64,000 nucleotides of DNA from the NCBI GenBank assembly GCA_009781315.1, contig WQYI01000002.1, forward strand, positions 148,062-212,061, read 5' to 3'. How positions within the stretch are numbered: position 1 is the first letter of the stretch; every line of letters starts with the position of its first letter. The position numbers and the translations under genes are program-made. Below, piece by piece: positions 25,944 to 36,009 of the stretch. A model generated the notes under the pieces. The model did no database searches and had not been told where the DNA came from. It was given only the letters and a program-made list of their open reading frames with translations. Source of the stretch: Candidatus Endomicrobium embiratermitis. GTDB lineage: Bacteria; Elusimicrobiota; Endomicrobiia; Endomicrobiales; Endomicrobiaceae.

Positions 25944-27665
25944 ATGCCAAACAAAAACAACAAACAGATTAACAGGGTAACAGTTCTCATCTCCGTTATA
26001 CTTGCCGGGTTTTTTTTCATATTTTTAAAACTTGCCTTTATTCAGATAGTGAAGTATTCCGAGATAAATAAGTCAGTCGAAAAAATGATAAGAAGGGAAA
26101 ATGTGGAAACTCCGAAACGCGGAGATATTATCGATTCAAACGGCAGAATTCTGGCGACAAGCGTTATAATGTACACTTTGTACATAGATCCTCAGGAAAT
26201 AAAAAAGTTTGACAAAGTAAAAAGCGGATTATCGCGCTACGGCATAAATATAAAGCAGAAGAATTTGAAAGAATTCGGCAACACCGCGTACGTTCCTTTG
26301 GCGTATAATCTCGATTACGAAACCGTAAGGAAAATAAAAGACGAAAATATAGACAGAGGGATAGGTTTTGAAGGCAAATACGCAAGGCAGTATCCCGAGG
26401 GCAGGCTGTTGTCTCACATTTTGGGAATTGTCGGCGATGACGGCAACGGTTTGTCGGGAATAGAAAAAATATGCAACTCTTATCTTTACGGAGAATCCGT
26501 AGTGACGGAATATAAAAAATACGGCAAAAAGATGATAAGCGATAAGCCCGTGGATAAGGCTAAAATACGGGGACGCAGCGTAGAACTTACCATAGATAAG
26601 AAAATTCAGTTTATTGTAGAACAGGAGCTCGGCAAAGCTTTTGCCGACAATAAAGCAAAAAGAGCTTTTTGCATAGTGCAAAAACCGGACAGCGGCGAAA
26701 TACTCGCAATGGTTTCATTTCCGAATTTTGACTCTTCCGATAAGATAAAAGATATAGAGGTTTTAAAAAATCTGGCGATATCTTATAATTACGAGCCCGG
26801 CTCGACTTTCAAAATAATCGCGATAGCCGCGGCTTTGGAAGAAAATAAAATAAAACCTTCTGAAAAATTTTTTCTTGAAGACGGCAAATATAAAATAGGC
26901 GCTCATAACATAAGAGACGATCATAAAATTAAAGGAATCGCTTCCGTATACGAGATTATGGAGCAGTCGTCTAATATAGGAATGGTTAAAATCGCGCAGA
27001 AACTCGGCAGACCTCTTTTTTATGAATATATAAGAAAGTTCGGTTTTTTCTTTCTGACCGGGATAGATTTAAACGGAGAAGAAAGAGGAATTTTGGCGGA
27101 AGAAAAAAAATGGAATAATTTGTCTTTGCCCACGATTTCTTTCGGTCAGGGAATAAGCGTTACCGGAATACAGCTTATAAACGCGTTTTCCGCGACGGTA
27201 AACGGCGGCGTTCTTATGAAGCCGATAATAATTAAAAATATCGAAGGCATGCATGCGGAAAATTCCGATTTCGGCCCTAAAAAAATAAGGCGCGTAATTT
27301 CCGAAGAAACTTCCGCGGAAATGAGGAAAATTTTAAGAAATACCGTAGATAAAGGAACCGGAAAATCAGCCAAAATCGACGGTTATTCCGTTGGCGGAAA
27401 AACCGGAACGGCGCAAAAAATAGATGAAACAAAACAGTATTCGAAAAAACATTATATATCGTCGTTTTGCGGTTTTTTCCCCGTATCAAAACCGGAGATT
27501 GTCATTCTTGTCGTAATTGACGAGCCTAAAGGGGATTATTACGCGTCTTCCGTAGCCGCGCCCGTATTTGCCAGAATCGCCGAGAGAATAGCCGAGTATT
27601 TGAATATTCCAAAAGACGACGTTAAAAAGACGGGGTTAACGGCGAACAAAAAGGATAAAAAATGA
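25944..27665 (+). CDS. ftsI: Divisional transpeptidase FtsI (PBP3)
   Basis: A 573-residue class B PBP with an N-terminal anchor (about 13-32), a pedestal domain (ETPKRGDIIDSNGRILA; GFEGKYARQYPEG; GLSGIEK) and a transpeptidase domain. Active-site motifs are S287-T-F-K290 (EPGSTFK), S342-S-N344 and K486-T-G (GGKTGTAQK). It cross-links septal peptidoglycan as the partner of FtsW, encoded downstream. It ends with a lysine-rich tail and overlaps murE by four bases. There is no C-terminal PASTA domain. Confidence 0.95.
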   Translation: MPNKNNKQINRVTVLISVILAGFFFIFLKLAFIQIVKYSEINKSVEKMIRRENVETPKRGDIIDSNGRILATSVIMYTLYIDPQEIKKFDKVKSGLSRYGINIKQKNLKEFGNTAYVPLAYNLDYETVRKIKDENIDRGIGFEGKYARQYPEGRLLSHILGIVGDDGNGLSGIEKICNSYLYGESVVTEYKKYGKKMISDKPVDKAKIRGRSVELTIDKKIQFIVEQELGKAFADNKAKRAFCIVQKPDSGEILAMVSFPNFDSSDKIKDIEVLKNLAISYNYEPGSTFKIIAIAAALEENKIKPSEKFFLEDGKYKIGAHNIRDDHKIKGIASVYEIMEQSSNIGMVKIAQKLGRPLFYEYIRKFGFFFLTGIDLNGEERGILAEEKKWNNLSLPTISFGQGISVTGIQLINAFSATVNGGVLMKPIIIKNIEGMHAENSDFGPKKIRRVISEETSAEMRKILRNTVDKGTGKSAKIDGYSVGGKTGTAQKIDETKQYSKKHYISSFCGFFPVSKPEIVILVVIDEPKGDYYASSVAAPVFARIAERIAEYLNIPKDDVKKTGLTANKKDKK

Positions 27666-29188
27666 AACTCAAAGATATTTTGCCATTGGAAAATGAAACC
27701 GTTTACGGAAACAATGAAATTGAAATTTCCGGCATAGCTTACGATTCGAGAAAAACCGGTAAAAATTATTTGTTTTTCGCGCTTCCCGGGCATAACGTTG
27801 ACGGAAAAAAGTATATCGGCGACGCGGTAAAGAAAGGCGCCGCCGCAGTGGTTTCAGACGTTTACGACGAAAATATTCCGTTAACGCAGATAATAGTTAA
27901 AGACGTTTTCCGTTATATGTCTTTGTTTTCGGCGAAATTTTACAATTATCCCGACAGAGAAATGACAATTATCGGAATTACGGGAACAAACGGAAAAACC
28001 ACGATAACGTATATGATTGAAGGAATTCTATCCTATATGAAAGAGCAATGCGGCGTCATCGGCACTGTAAACTACAGATATGCCGGAAAAGTTACCGGCG
28101 CGGACAATACGACCCCGCAGTCTTTAGATTTATATAAAATGATGAGAGAAATGTCTGATGCAGGAGTCAAATATCTTGTTATGGAAGTTTCGTCGCACGC
28201 ATTGAGTCTGGGCAGGGTTTTAGGCATAGAATTTGATATTGCCGCGTTTACGAACCTTACGAGAGACCATTTGGATTTTCATAAAGATTTTGAGAGCTAT
28301 TTTGAAGCCAAATCGATATTGTTTAAAAGCCTTGGAAAAGGAACAAAAATTTCTGAAAAGTATGCTATAATTAATGCTGACGATGTGTACGGAGTTAAGT
28401 TGTCAAAAACGGCTATAAATGCCGAAATAAAATTATATTCCGTGAAAAATAAAGAAGCGGATTTCAGAGCAGAAGATATTTTGATTGAAAGCGGCGGAAC
28501 GAGTTTTAGCGTAGTTTATAAAAACCAAAAAGAAAAAGTAAGCATAAAGCATATAGGTCTTCACAACGTATATAACGCGCTTGCGGCTTTGGGCTGCGCG
28601 GTAAGTCTTGGTAAAAATTTTGAAGAAGCCGTTAAGGGATTAAATAATTCGCCTCAGGCTCCGGGAAGACTTGAAAGGGTTGATTGCGGCCGCGCGGATT
28701 TTGAAACTGTTGTTGATTATGCTCATACCGACGATGCTTTAAACAATGTTATTTCGGCGTTAAAATTACTGAAACATAACAGGCTTATAACCGTTTTCGG
28801 CTGCGGCGGCGACAGAGACCGCACAAAAAGGCCTATAATGGGCAAGACAGCCGTAGAAATGAGCGATTTTGTTTTTATAACTTCCGATAATCCCCGTACG
28901 GAAGACCCGAAACAAATACTTTTGGATATAGAAGTAGGGGTTAAAAGGACGGGGAAAAGAAATTATAAAGTCACGGAAGACCGTGAAAATGCGATAAAAG
29001 AAGCGGTTATGATGGCTTCCAAAGGCGACATTGTTTTAATCGCCGGCAAAGGACATGAAACATATCAGATTATAGGAACCGAAAAACTACATTTTAACGA
29101 CGTAGAGATTGCAAAAAAGTTTATTGGTTTAAAAGAAAAACAAAAAAGCGATTCCGGCCGGATTGAACAAAAGGAGTTTAATTTCTGA
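27662..29188 (+). CDS. murE: UDP-MurNAc-tripeptide synthetase MurE, meso-DAP type
   Basis: A 508-residue Mur ligase adding the third amino acid of the stem peptide. The P-loop is GITGTNGKTTITY, and the substrate-binding ST(T/S)P equivalent NTTPQSLDLYKM is present. The specificity motif is DNPRTEDP, which is the form found in meso-diaminopimelate-adding enzymes. This gives direct evidence for DAP-type peptidoglycan. ATGA overlap with ftsI and one-base overlap with murF indicate one coupled transcript. Confidence 0.95.
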   Translation: MKLKDILPLENETVYGNNEIEISGIAYDSRKTGKNYLFFALPGHNVDGKKYIGDAVKKGAAAVVSDVYDENIPLTQIIVKDVFRYMSLFSAKFYNYPDREMTIIGITGTNGKTTITYMIEGILSYMKEQCGVIGTVNYRYAGKVTGADNTTPQSLDLYKMMREMSDAGVKYLVMEVSSHALSLGRVLGIEFDIAAFTNLTRDHLDFHKDFESYFEAKSILFKSLGKGTKISEKYAIINADDVYGVKLSKTAINAEIKLYSVKNKEADFRAEDILIESGGTSFSVVYKNQKEKVSIKHIGLHNVYNALAALGCAVSLGKNFEEAVKGLNNSPQAPGRLERVDCGRADFETVVDYAHTDDALNNVISALKLLKHNRLITVFGCGGDRDRTKRPIMGKTAVEMSDFVFITSDNPRTEDPKQILLDIEVGVKRTGKRNYKVTEDRENAIKEAVMMASKGDIVLIAGKGHETYQIIGTEKLHFNDVEIAKKFIGLKEKQKSDSGRIEQKEFNF

Positions 29189-30588
29189 TGGAAGAGATTT
29201 ATCTGAAAGATTTAATTAAAATTGTGAACGGGAGATTCCTTATAGGCGATCCGAATCTCTCCGTAAAAAGCATATCCATAGATTCCAGAACCGTCAGAAA
29301 AGGCCAGTTTTTCTTTGCCATCAAAGGGAAGACTTACGACGGACATGATTTTATAAAAGAGGCGATGGAACGCGGAGCCGACGGTATACTCTATTCAAGG
29401 AAAGACGTGGATTTTATAAAACCTTTCCCGAATTTTTCTTCCGTAGTGAAAGTCGATAATACCCTTTTAGCTCTGGGAGAATTTGCTAAGGCCTACAGGG
29501 AAAGGTTTAAAGATTTGAAAGTGGTCGGCATTACCGGTTCCAACGGAAAAACTACGACTAAAGAGATGCTTTCGTCGATTTTAAAAACCAAAAATAAAAC
29601 TGTGTCGAACAGGGGGAATTTTAACAACAGAATAGGGCTGCCTCTTTCCCTTCTTGAGCTTGACTCGGAAACAAAATTCGGCGTTTTTGAAATCGGGACT
29701 TCGGTTTACGGAGAAATAAAAATTTTGGCTGATATTTTAAAACCGGATGTAGCTGTAATTACGAACATAGGTTTCTCGCATCTTGAAACTTTCGGTTCTC
29801 CTCAGGGAGTTTTTAAAGAAAAACGCGAGTTATTGGAAAGCGTTTCGGAAGACGGTTTCGTAGTTTTAAACAATGACGATGAAATATTAAAGAAAATTTC
29901 CCATAAGATGTATCCTAAAGTTATTACTTTTGCCCTTTACGGCGGAGCCGACATTTATGCCAACAACGTAATTCTTTGGTCGGATAAACCCAGATTTACT
30001 CTTCATTACGGCGATTCGTCGGCTGAAATAATAATGCCCGTAAAGGGAAAATTCAATATATTAAATGCTCTTGCCGCCGCCGCAACGGCCTTTGGATTGG
30101 GATATAACATAGACGACGTGAAAAAAGGAATAGAATCGTTTACTCCTCCGGTTATGAGAATGGAAACTTTTGTGACGCAATCCGGGGTAACTTTGATAAA
30201 TGACGCGTATAACGCAAATCCGTCTTCGACGAGAGAGGCCATTCAGGGAGTATGCGAAGCCTATATAGACAGCGAGATAAGCCTTGTTTTGGGAGATATG
30301 CTTGAACTTGGCGCGAACTCGGACGAGTATCATTTTGAACTCGGCAATTTTATAAATACGCAGAATATAAAGTCCGTGTATCTTATAGGCGATATGACCG
30401 CTTATACTAAAGAAGCCTTGAATAAAAACGCGGTTCATCATTCTAAAGGAATGGATTCCCTTCTCAGAAATTTAGAGCAGGCTTCGCTGAATCCAAGATC
30501 CGTATTTTTATTTAAAGCTTCCCGCGGCATGAACCTGGATGAAGTCTGCAGAAAATTTTTTACAATACTTGAAAGAAGGAAAAAATAG
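29188..30588 (+). CDS. murF: UDP-MurNAc-tripeptide:D-Ala-D-Ala ligase MurF
   Basis: A 466-residue Mur ligase with P-loop GITGSNGKTTTKEM, the NFNNRIGLPLSLL substrate segment, NIGFSHLETFGS and the C-terminal NDAYNANPSSTREAI typical of MurF. It joins D-Ala-D-Ala to the UDP-MurNAc-tripeptide in the cytoplasm. Its ATG shares a base with the murE stop (TGATG) and its stop shares a base with the mraY GTG (TAGTG). The D-Ala-D-Ala ligase gene itself is not in the window. Confidence 0.95.
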   Translation: MEEIYLKDLIKIVNGRFLIGDPNLSVKSISIDSRTVRKGQFFFAIKGKTYDGHDFIKEAMERGADGILYSRKDVDFIKPFPNFSSVVKVDNTLLALGEFAKAYRERFKDLKVVGITGSNGKTTTKEMLSSILKTKNKTVSNRGNFNNRIGLPLSLLELDSETKFGVFEIGTSVYGEIKILADILKPDVAVITNIGFSHLETFGSPQGVFKEKRELLESVSEDGFVVLNNDDEILKKISHKMYPKVITFALYGGADIYANNVILWSDKPRFTLHYGDSSAEIIMPVKGKFNILNALAAAATAFGLGYNIDDVKKGIESFTPPVMRMETFVTQSGVTLINDAYNANPSSTREAIQGVCEAYIDSEISLVLGDMLELGANSDEYHFELGNFINTQNIKSVYLIGDMTAYTKEALNKNAVHHSKGMDSLLRNLEQASLNPRSVFLFKASRGMNLDEVCRKFFTILERRKK

Positions 30589-31673
30589 TGTTATATCATC
30601 TGTTTTATCCGTTGAGCGAATTATTTACGCCTTTTAATGTTTTTCAGTATATAACATTCAGAGCCGGCGGCGCCGTGCTTACTAGCCTGCTTGTATGTTT
30701 TATATTCGGTCCATTAATAATAAAAAAACTTAAAGAATTGAAAGTCGGGCAAACCGTAAGAACAGACGGACCTTCTACGCATCAATGCAAAACCGGCACT
30801 CCTACTATGGGCGGTTTGATTATAATGCTGTCGATACTCGTTTCCTGCCTGCTTTGGGCAAGGCTTGACAACAGATTTATAATATGGCTTTTGTGCGGCA
30901 CTTTATGGCTTGGTTTTTTAGGTTTTTTGGACGATTATGTTAAACTCACCAAAAAAAATACAAAAGGACTTTCAGCTGTCAGCAAATTGTTCGGGCAGAC
31001 TGTTTTTGCCGCTTCTCTTGCCGCATATTTAAGCTTTTTTCCACAAAACCACGAATTTGCCACCCTTGTAAATATTCCGTATTTGAAAGGCTTTTTTGTC
31101 AATTTGTCGTTTTTTTACATAGTGTTTGCTATAGTGGTAGTCGTGGGAAGTTCGAATGCCGTAAATTTAACGGACGGATTGGACGGGCTTGCCATAGGAA
31201 ATATAGTTATTGCGGCCTTTGCCCTGGGATTATTTGCTTATTTTGCAGGACATTTTCAAATCGCGAATTATTTAAAAATCGTTCCTGTTTCAGGCTCCGG
31301 AGAAATAACGGTTTTTCTGTTTGCCGTAGTTGGCGCCGGGCTTGGATTTTTGTGGTATAATGCGCATCCTGCGGAAATTTTTATGGGAGATACGGGAAGC
31401 TTGTTTTTAGGCGGCGTTCTCGGAATGACAGCGGTTTTTATAAAACAGGAACTGATACTTGTTCTTTTAGGAGGCGTTTTTGTCGCTGAAGCAATATCGG
31501 TTCTGCTGCAGGTTTCTTATTACAAAAAAACGAAAAAAAGAATATTTAAAATGGCTCCTCTTCATCATCATTACGAGATGCTGGGCATTTCCGAAACTAA
31601 AGTTACGATAAGATTTTGGATTGTGGGAATAATTCTCGCGATACTTTCTTTTGCCTCTCTCAAGTTGAGATAG
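30588..31673 (+). CDS. mraY: Phospho-MurNAc-pentapeptide translocase MraY
   Basis: A 361-residue polytopic protein that makes lipid I from UDP-MurNAc-pentapeptide and undecaprenyl phosphate at the inner membrane. All MraY hallmarks are visible: KTGTPTMGGL, the DD pair in GFLDDYVKLTKKNTKGL, NLTDGLDGLAIG, FMGDTGSLFLGG and the histidine-rich PLHHHYE loop. The start is a GTG overlapping the murF stop, with AAGAAGG upstream. It is followed 36 bases later by murD. Confidence 0.96.
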   Translation: MLYHLFYPLSELFTPFNVFQYITFRAGGAVLTSLLVCFIFGPLIIKKLKELKVGQTVRTDGPSTHQCKTGTPTMGGLIIMLSILVSCLLWARLDNRFIIWLLCGTLWLGFLGFLDDYVKLTKKNTKGLSAVSKLFGQTVFAASLAAYLSFFPQNHEFATLVNIPYLKGFFVNLSFFYIVFAIVVVVGSSNAVNLTDGLDGLAIGNIVIAAFALGLFAYFAGHFQIANYLKIVPVSGSGEITVFLFAVVGAGLGFLWYNAHPAEIFMGDTGSLFLGGVLGMTAVFIKQELILVLLGGVFVAEAISVLLQVSYYKKTKKRIFKMAPLHHHYEMLGISETKVTIRFWIVGIILAILSFASLKLR

Positions 31674-31709
31674 CGTTTTTCTAAAAACCCTTCTAATGAG
31701 GAAATTTTA

Positions 31710-33029
31710 ATGTCGAAAAAAATAGGAGTTTTGGGTCTTGGGAAAAGCGGCGTTTCAGCGGCGAATCTTGCCATTAAATTAGGCTACGGTGTTTTTGCCA
31801 GCGACAGCAATAAAAAGAAAGAAATAGCAGGTCTTAACAAAAAAGTAAAAACCGAATTCGGCGGGCATACCGGCGAGATTTTAAATTCGGATATAATAAT
31901 AAAGAGCCCGGGCATTCATTCCGATATTTCGGTTTTAAAAGAAGCAAAAAAAAGAAAAACAAAAGTCATAAGCGAACTAGAGTTTTCCCTGTCTAATTCC
32001 AAATATAAAAAAATAATAGCGATAACCGGAACAAACGGGAAAACAACGGTTACGGATTTAACTTCAAAAATAATAAAAGCCGCTTATAAAGATTCTATTG
32101 TCGCCGGAAACATAGGTTTTCCTCTGTCGGACAAATCTTTGAAAACCACGAAAAATACGTATATAACTACGGAACTCTCAAGTTATCAGCTTGAAGACAC
32201 TCCTTGTTTCAGTCCTGACATTTCGGTTCTTCTCAATATTACTCCCGATCATCTCGAGCATCACAAAACCATGTCAAAATATATAAAGGCAAAAGAAAAT
32301 ATTTTTATAAACCAGAAACCAAAAGATTACGCCGTAATTAATTTTGACGATAAAATCTGCAGAAAAATCGCTTCAAAGACTGCCGCAAGAATAGTGTTTT
32401 TCAGCAAGGGTAAATTGAAAAAGGGCGTTTACTACGATAACGGTTCTTTTGTCATATCTTTAGGCAAAAAGAAAATCGCCGTAAATCCGAAAATCAATAT
32501 TGTCGGCATGCATAATATTGAAAATATTCTGGCTTCCGTAGCCGCTTCTTATTGCGCGGGAGTAAAACCCGCAATAATTGAAAGAGTCATATCAAATTAC
32601 AAAGGCGTCGAACACCGTATAGAATTCGTGAAAAAAATAAACGGCGCGGATTATTACAACGATTCTAAATCTACAAATGTCGATTCAACGAGAGTCGCTT
32701 TGGAGTCTTTCGGCGGCAATATATTGCTTATAATGGGCGGTCTTGATAAAGGCGCTCCGTATCTGCCGCTGAAAAATCTTTTAAAAGAAAGGGTAAAAGG
32801 TGTTTTTTTAATAGGTTCCGCTTCGGAAAAAATTAAAAAAGAATTGGGCGGCTTCGCTGCTTTTTATAATTGCGGCGATATAAATAAAGCGCTAAATAAA
32901 GTTTATTCCGTAGCAAAAAGCGGCGATACGGTTTTGCTTTCTCCGGCTTGCGCTTCTTTTGACCAGTTCAGCAATTTTGAAGAGAGAGGCAGAGTTTTCA
33001 AAGAACTGGTAAATTCAATTACGAATTAA
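31710..33029 (+). CDS. murD: UDP-MurNAc-L-alanine:D-glutamate ligase MurD
   Basis: A 439-residue Mur ligase. It has the N-terminal Rossmann start GVLGLGKSGVSAANLA, the P-loop ITGTNGKTTVTDL, TELSSYQLE, NITPDHLEHHKT and YNDSKSTNVDSTRVAL. It adds D-glutamate to UDP-MurNAc-Ala. It is lysine-rich and AT-rich, like its neighbours. GAGGAA lies before the ATG. A 70-base AT-rich repeat separates it from ftsW, the only sizeable gap within the cluster. Confidence 0.95.
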   Translation: MSKKIGVLGLGKSGVSAANLAIKLGYGVFASDSNKKKEIAGLNKKVKTEFGGHTGEILNSDIIIKSPGIHSDISVLKEAKKRKTKVISELEFSLSNSKYKKIIAITGTNGKTTVTDLTSKIIKAAYKDSIVAGNIGFPLSDKSLKTTKNTYITTELSSYQLEDTPCFSPDISVLLNITPDHLEHHKTMSKYIKAKENIFINQKPKDYAVINFDDKICRKIASKTAARIVFFSKGKLKKGVYYDNGSFVISLGKKKIAVNPKINIVGMHNIENILASVAASYCAGVKPAIIERVISNYKGVEHRIEFVKKINGADYYNDSKSTNVDSTRVALESFGGNILLIMGGLDKGAPYLPLKNLLKERVKGVFLIGSASEKIKKELGGFAAFYNCGDINKALNKVYSVAKSGDTVLLSPACASFDQFSNFEERGRVFKELVNSITN

Positions 33030-33097
33030 AAATTACGAATTTTGGAGCGGCAAAACCGCAATTGTTAAGTATTAATTTAAAATTGTTTTTAGGTATA
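33030..33097 (+). repeat. AT-rich repeat with CGGCAAAACCG hairpin
   Basis: Contains AATTACGAATT-type words, a GCGGCAAAACCGC hairpin (also present as CGGCAAAACCGC at 40172-40183) and TTAATTTAAAATTG. It fills the gap between murD and ftsW. Confidence 0.55.
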
Positions 33098-33099
33098 AA

Positions 33100-34236
33100 A
33101 TGTTTGATTTTAATTCAAAAAAATACGATTATTGGCTGATGTTCTTTATATTATCGGCAGTTCTTTTCGGCGCTTATATGGTGTTTTCTTCAAGCACCAT
33201 AATGGCGGACTTGAGATGGGCTTCTCCGTATAAATTTTTTATAAAACACCTGATTTTGTCTTCAATAGGTTTTATCGCAATGTGCGTTACGGCATTTTTA
33301 ATTGATTATAAGTTATATCAAAAATATGCCAAAGTTATTTATACAGTTGCTTTTATCGCGGTTGTGGCGGTTTTAATTTTCGGAGTGTCAAAAGGCGGTG
33401 CTAAAAGGTGGTTTAATCTCGGTTATTTTACGTTTCAGCCTTCGGAAATCGCTAAAATTGCCGTTATTATTTTTGTTTCGGATTATATAGCCAGAAAAAA
33501 AGATTTTTATGAGACATGGAAAGGCGTTTTCGTACCTGTTTTGATGCTTGTCGCTATTATAACGCCGATAGCCAAAGAGCCTGATTTGGGAACTCCTGTT
33601 TTGATTTCAGCCGTATTTTTTTCATTGCTTTTTTGCGCCGGGATAAAAATGAGATGGATTCTCGGGTTGTTCGGAGCCGGAATTGCCTTTATATCTTTGG
33701 AAATAATAAGAAAACCCTACAGGCTTTCAAGATTCAACGTTTATCTTGAATCGGTTTTCAATATTGATAAAGTTTTAGGAAGCGCAACCGCAGGCGTCGA
33801 GCAAGTGAAACAATCTTTGCAGGCATTGGGTTCAGGCGGGTTATTTGGCAGGGGATTCGGCAAAGGCGAAATAAAAATAGCTTATCTTTCCGAACCTCAT
33901 ACGGATTTTATATTCGCAATCATAGGAGAAGAGCTTGGATTTGTCATGTCGTCGCTCGTTTTATTTTTTTTTATATACCTTTTGCATAAAGGAATACAAA
34001 TAAGCAAAAATGCTCCCGATGAATTCGCTCGTTATCTGGCGTTGGGAATAACTTTGCTGATAGTTTATCAGGCGTTTATAAATTTATCCGTAGCCGTCGG
34101 AAATCTGCCCGCGAAAGGCATGACGCTACCTTTTATATCTTCCGGCGGAACTTCTCTTATAACCAATATGGCTATGGCCGGAATATTAATAAATCTGTCG
34201 CAATACAGCGGTAAAAAGGCTAGAAATGGAAAATAA
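33100..34236 (+). CDS. ftsW: Division glycosyltransferase FtsW (SEDS family)
   Basis: A 378-residue SEDS protein with about ten helices. Signature segments are YFTFQPSEIAKIAVI, KEPDLGTPVLI, GLFGRGFGKGEIKIAYLSEPHTDFIFAIIGEELG and LPFISSGGTSLI. It polymerises glycan strands at the septum with FtsI. Its location next to murG assigns it to FtsW rather than RodA. No clear Shine-Dalgarno is visible (the weak TAGGTATAAA precedes the ATG). Overlaps murG by 11 bases. Confidence 0.94.
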   Translation: MFDFNSKKYDYWLMFFILSAVLFGAYMVFSSSTIMADLRWASPYKFFIKHLILSSIGFIAMCVTAFLIDYKLYQKYAKVIYTVAFIAVVAVLIFGVSKGGAKRWFNLGYFTFQPSEIAKIAVIIFVSDYIARKKDFYETWKGVFVPVLMLVAIITPIAKEPDLGTPVLISAVFFSLLFCAGIKMRWILGLFGAGIAFISLEIIRKPYRLSRFNVYLESVFNIDKVLGSATAGVEQVKQSLQALGSGGLFGRGFGKGEIKIAYLSEPHTDFIFAIIGEELGFVMSSLVLFFFIYLLHKGIQISKNAPDEFARYLALGITLLIVYQAFINLSVAVGNLPAKGMTLPFISSGGTSLITNMAMAGILINLSQYSGKKARNGK

Positions 34237-35296
34237 AAATATTATAATTGCCGCAAGCGGAACAGGCGGCCACATATATCCCGGAATATCTTTGGCGCAT
34301 GAGTTTAAAGACAACGGATACCATGTGACTTTTTTTATAAGCAATAACATAGCGTCGGTAAACATAATGAAAAACAGCGGTTTTGAATACGTAACTTTTA
34401 ACCTGTCCGGCATGCCCCGCGGATTTTCAATCCGCATTTTTAGTTTTGCGTTCAAATTAGTTTATTCGTTTTTCAAATCTTTTAAGTTGATTTTTAAAAT
34501 CAAGCCTTTGGCTGTTATCGGTACGGGCGGATATATTTCAGTACCGACGGTCGCCGCGGCAAAAATACTCCGGATAAAAACTTTTATACACGAGCAAAAC
34601 TCATTGCCCGGCGCGGCGAATAAACTATTAAGCCGTATTGCCGATAAAACGTTTATAAGTTTTAAACATTCCAAAAAGTATTTTAATAAAAATACTTTTT
34701 TTTCGGGATATCCGGTCCGGAAAGATATTTTTTCCGTTTCAAAAGAAGATGCGTTGCGCAGATTTGATTTTAAAAACGACGTTTTTACGCTGTTGGTCTT
34801 CGGAGGAAGCCTCGGAGCGTTAAAAATCAACGAAATCGCTTTTGAAGCAGTAAAAGAATTGTCTTTGAAAGAGCAACTTCAGGTCTTGCATATTACGGGC
34901 GGCAGAGGTTATAGCGATATAAAAGACAGAGTCAGATATTATTCTTGGTATAAAGTATTTGATTATATGCATGATATAAAATACGCGTACGCCGCAAGCG
35001 ACGCGGTTGTATGCCGTTCCGGAGCAGGAACGGTTTTTGAATTAAAAATGTTAAATAAACCGGCGGTTTTAGTACCTTATCCTCACGCTACGGACAATCA
35101 TCAGTTTTATAATGCCAAAGAAAAAGAAAACGACGGGAAAACGGAAATTTTGGAAGAAAACGATTTTACGCCGTTAAGACTTTTAAAATCGATAAAAAAA
35201 CTTAAATCGGATTTAAAAAGAGGAGAAGATATTCCGACAGAACAGTTTGCCCAGGAAATAATTTTCGGAGAAATAGCAAAATGTATAAAGTCTTAA
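34226..35296 (+). CDS. murG: Lipid II-forming GlcNAc transferase MurG
   Basis: A 356-residue GT-B glycosyltransferase that adds GlcNAc to lipid I. The N-terminal glycine loop ASGTGGHIYPGISLA, GTGGYISVPTVAAAK, HEQNSLPGAANK, FGGSLGALKINE and the acceptor/UDP site CRSGAGTVFELKMLNKPAVLVPYPHATDNHQ are all present. It is overlapped at both ends by ftsW and surE, consistent with a continuous transcript. Confidence 0.95.
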   Translation: MENKNIIIAASGTGGHIYPGISLAHEFKDNGYHVTFFISNNIASVNIMKNSGFEYVTFNLSGMPRGFSIRIFSFAFKLVYSFFKSFKLIFKIKPLAVIGTGGYISVPTVAAAKILRIKTFIHEQNSLPGAANKLLSRIADKTFISFKHSKKYFNKNTFFSGYPVRKDIFSVSKEDALRRFDFKNDVFTLLVFGGSLGALKINEIAFEAVKELSLKEQLQVLHITGGRGYSDIKDRVRYYSWYKVFDYMHDIKYAYAASDAVVCRSGAGTVFELKMLNKPAVLVPYPHATDNHQFYNAKEKENDGKTEILEENDFTPLRLLKSIKKLKSDLKRGEDIPTEQFAQEIIFGEIAKCIKS

Positions 35297-36009
35297 TTTC
35301 TAACGACGACGGATTAAAAGCGCCCGGACTGCGCCCTTTAATAAAAGAAATTTCAAAAATAGCTAAGGTTTATGTCGTTGTTCCAAAAAAGCAGATGTCC
35401 GGCACGGGACACAGCATAACTCTTTCAAAGTATAAAAAAGCCGTAAAAATAGCGGATGATTTTTACTCCGTTGACGGAGGCACTCCGGCGGACTGCGTGA
35501 AATACGGTTTGGTCGCTTTCGGTAAAGACAAAATAGATTTGGTTATTTCCGGAATAAACACTTGCCCTAACATGGGGCAGGACGTAATTTATTCGGGCAC
35601 GGTCGGCGCGGCAAGGGAAGGGGCTATGAAAGGAGTGGCGTCGCTTGCCGTTTCAGCGGCGGAAATGCATGCAAAGGAATACGGACATTCCGCAATCGCG
35701 ACAAGAGATATAGCCGAGAAAATATTGAAAAATAAGAACAAATATAAATCAGTCTGTCTTAACATAAACATTCCAAAAAACTATAAAGGAATCAAAATCG
35801 TTCCTTTGGGTTTAAACGATTATAACGAAAATGTAGTGACGGTAGCGGATAGAAAAGGAAATTTCAGTTATAAACTGACCGGAAGATATTTTTCCGGAGG
35901 AAAAAACAAGGGAAGCGATATAGACGCCGTGGAAAAAGGATATATTTCAATTACTCCGTTACATATAGATCAAACTGATTTTAAGCTTTTGAGAAAAGTA
36001 AAATTGTGA
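35281..36009 (+). CDS. surE: 5'-nucleotidase SurE
   Basis: A 242-residue SurE phosphatase acting on nucleoside monophosphates. Diagnostic motifs are the N-terminal SNDDGLKAPGLRPL metal site, VVPKKQMSGTGHSIT, DGGTPADCVKYGL and SGINTCPNMGQDVIYSGTVGAAREGA. It overlaps murG by 16 bases and closes the dcw cluster in place of murC, murB, ddl or ftsQAZ, which many bacteria have here. The stop codon overlaps the ATGATG of a GIY-YIG remnant. Confidence 0.94.
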   Translation: MYKVLISNDDGLKAPGLRPLIKEISKIAKVYVVVPKKQMSGTGHSITLSKYKKAVKIADDFYSVDGGTPADCVKYGLVAFGKDKIDLVISGINTCPNMGQDVIYSGTVGAAREGAMKGVASLAVSAAEMHAKEYGHSAIATRDIAEKILKNKNKYKSVCLNINIPKNYKGIKIVPLGLNDYNENVVTVADRKGNFSYKLTGRYFSGGKNKGSDIDAVEKGYISITPLHIDQTDFKLLRKVKL

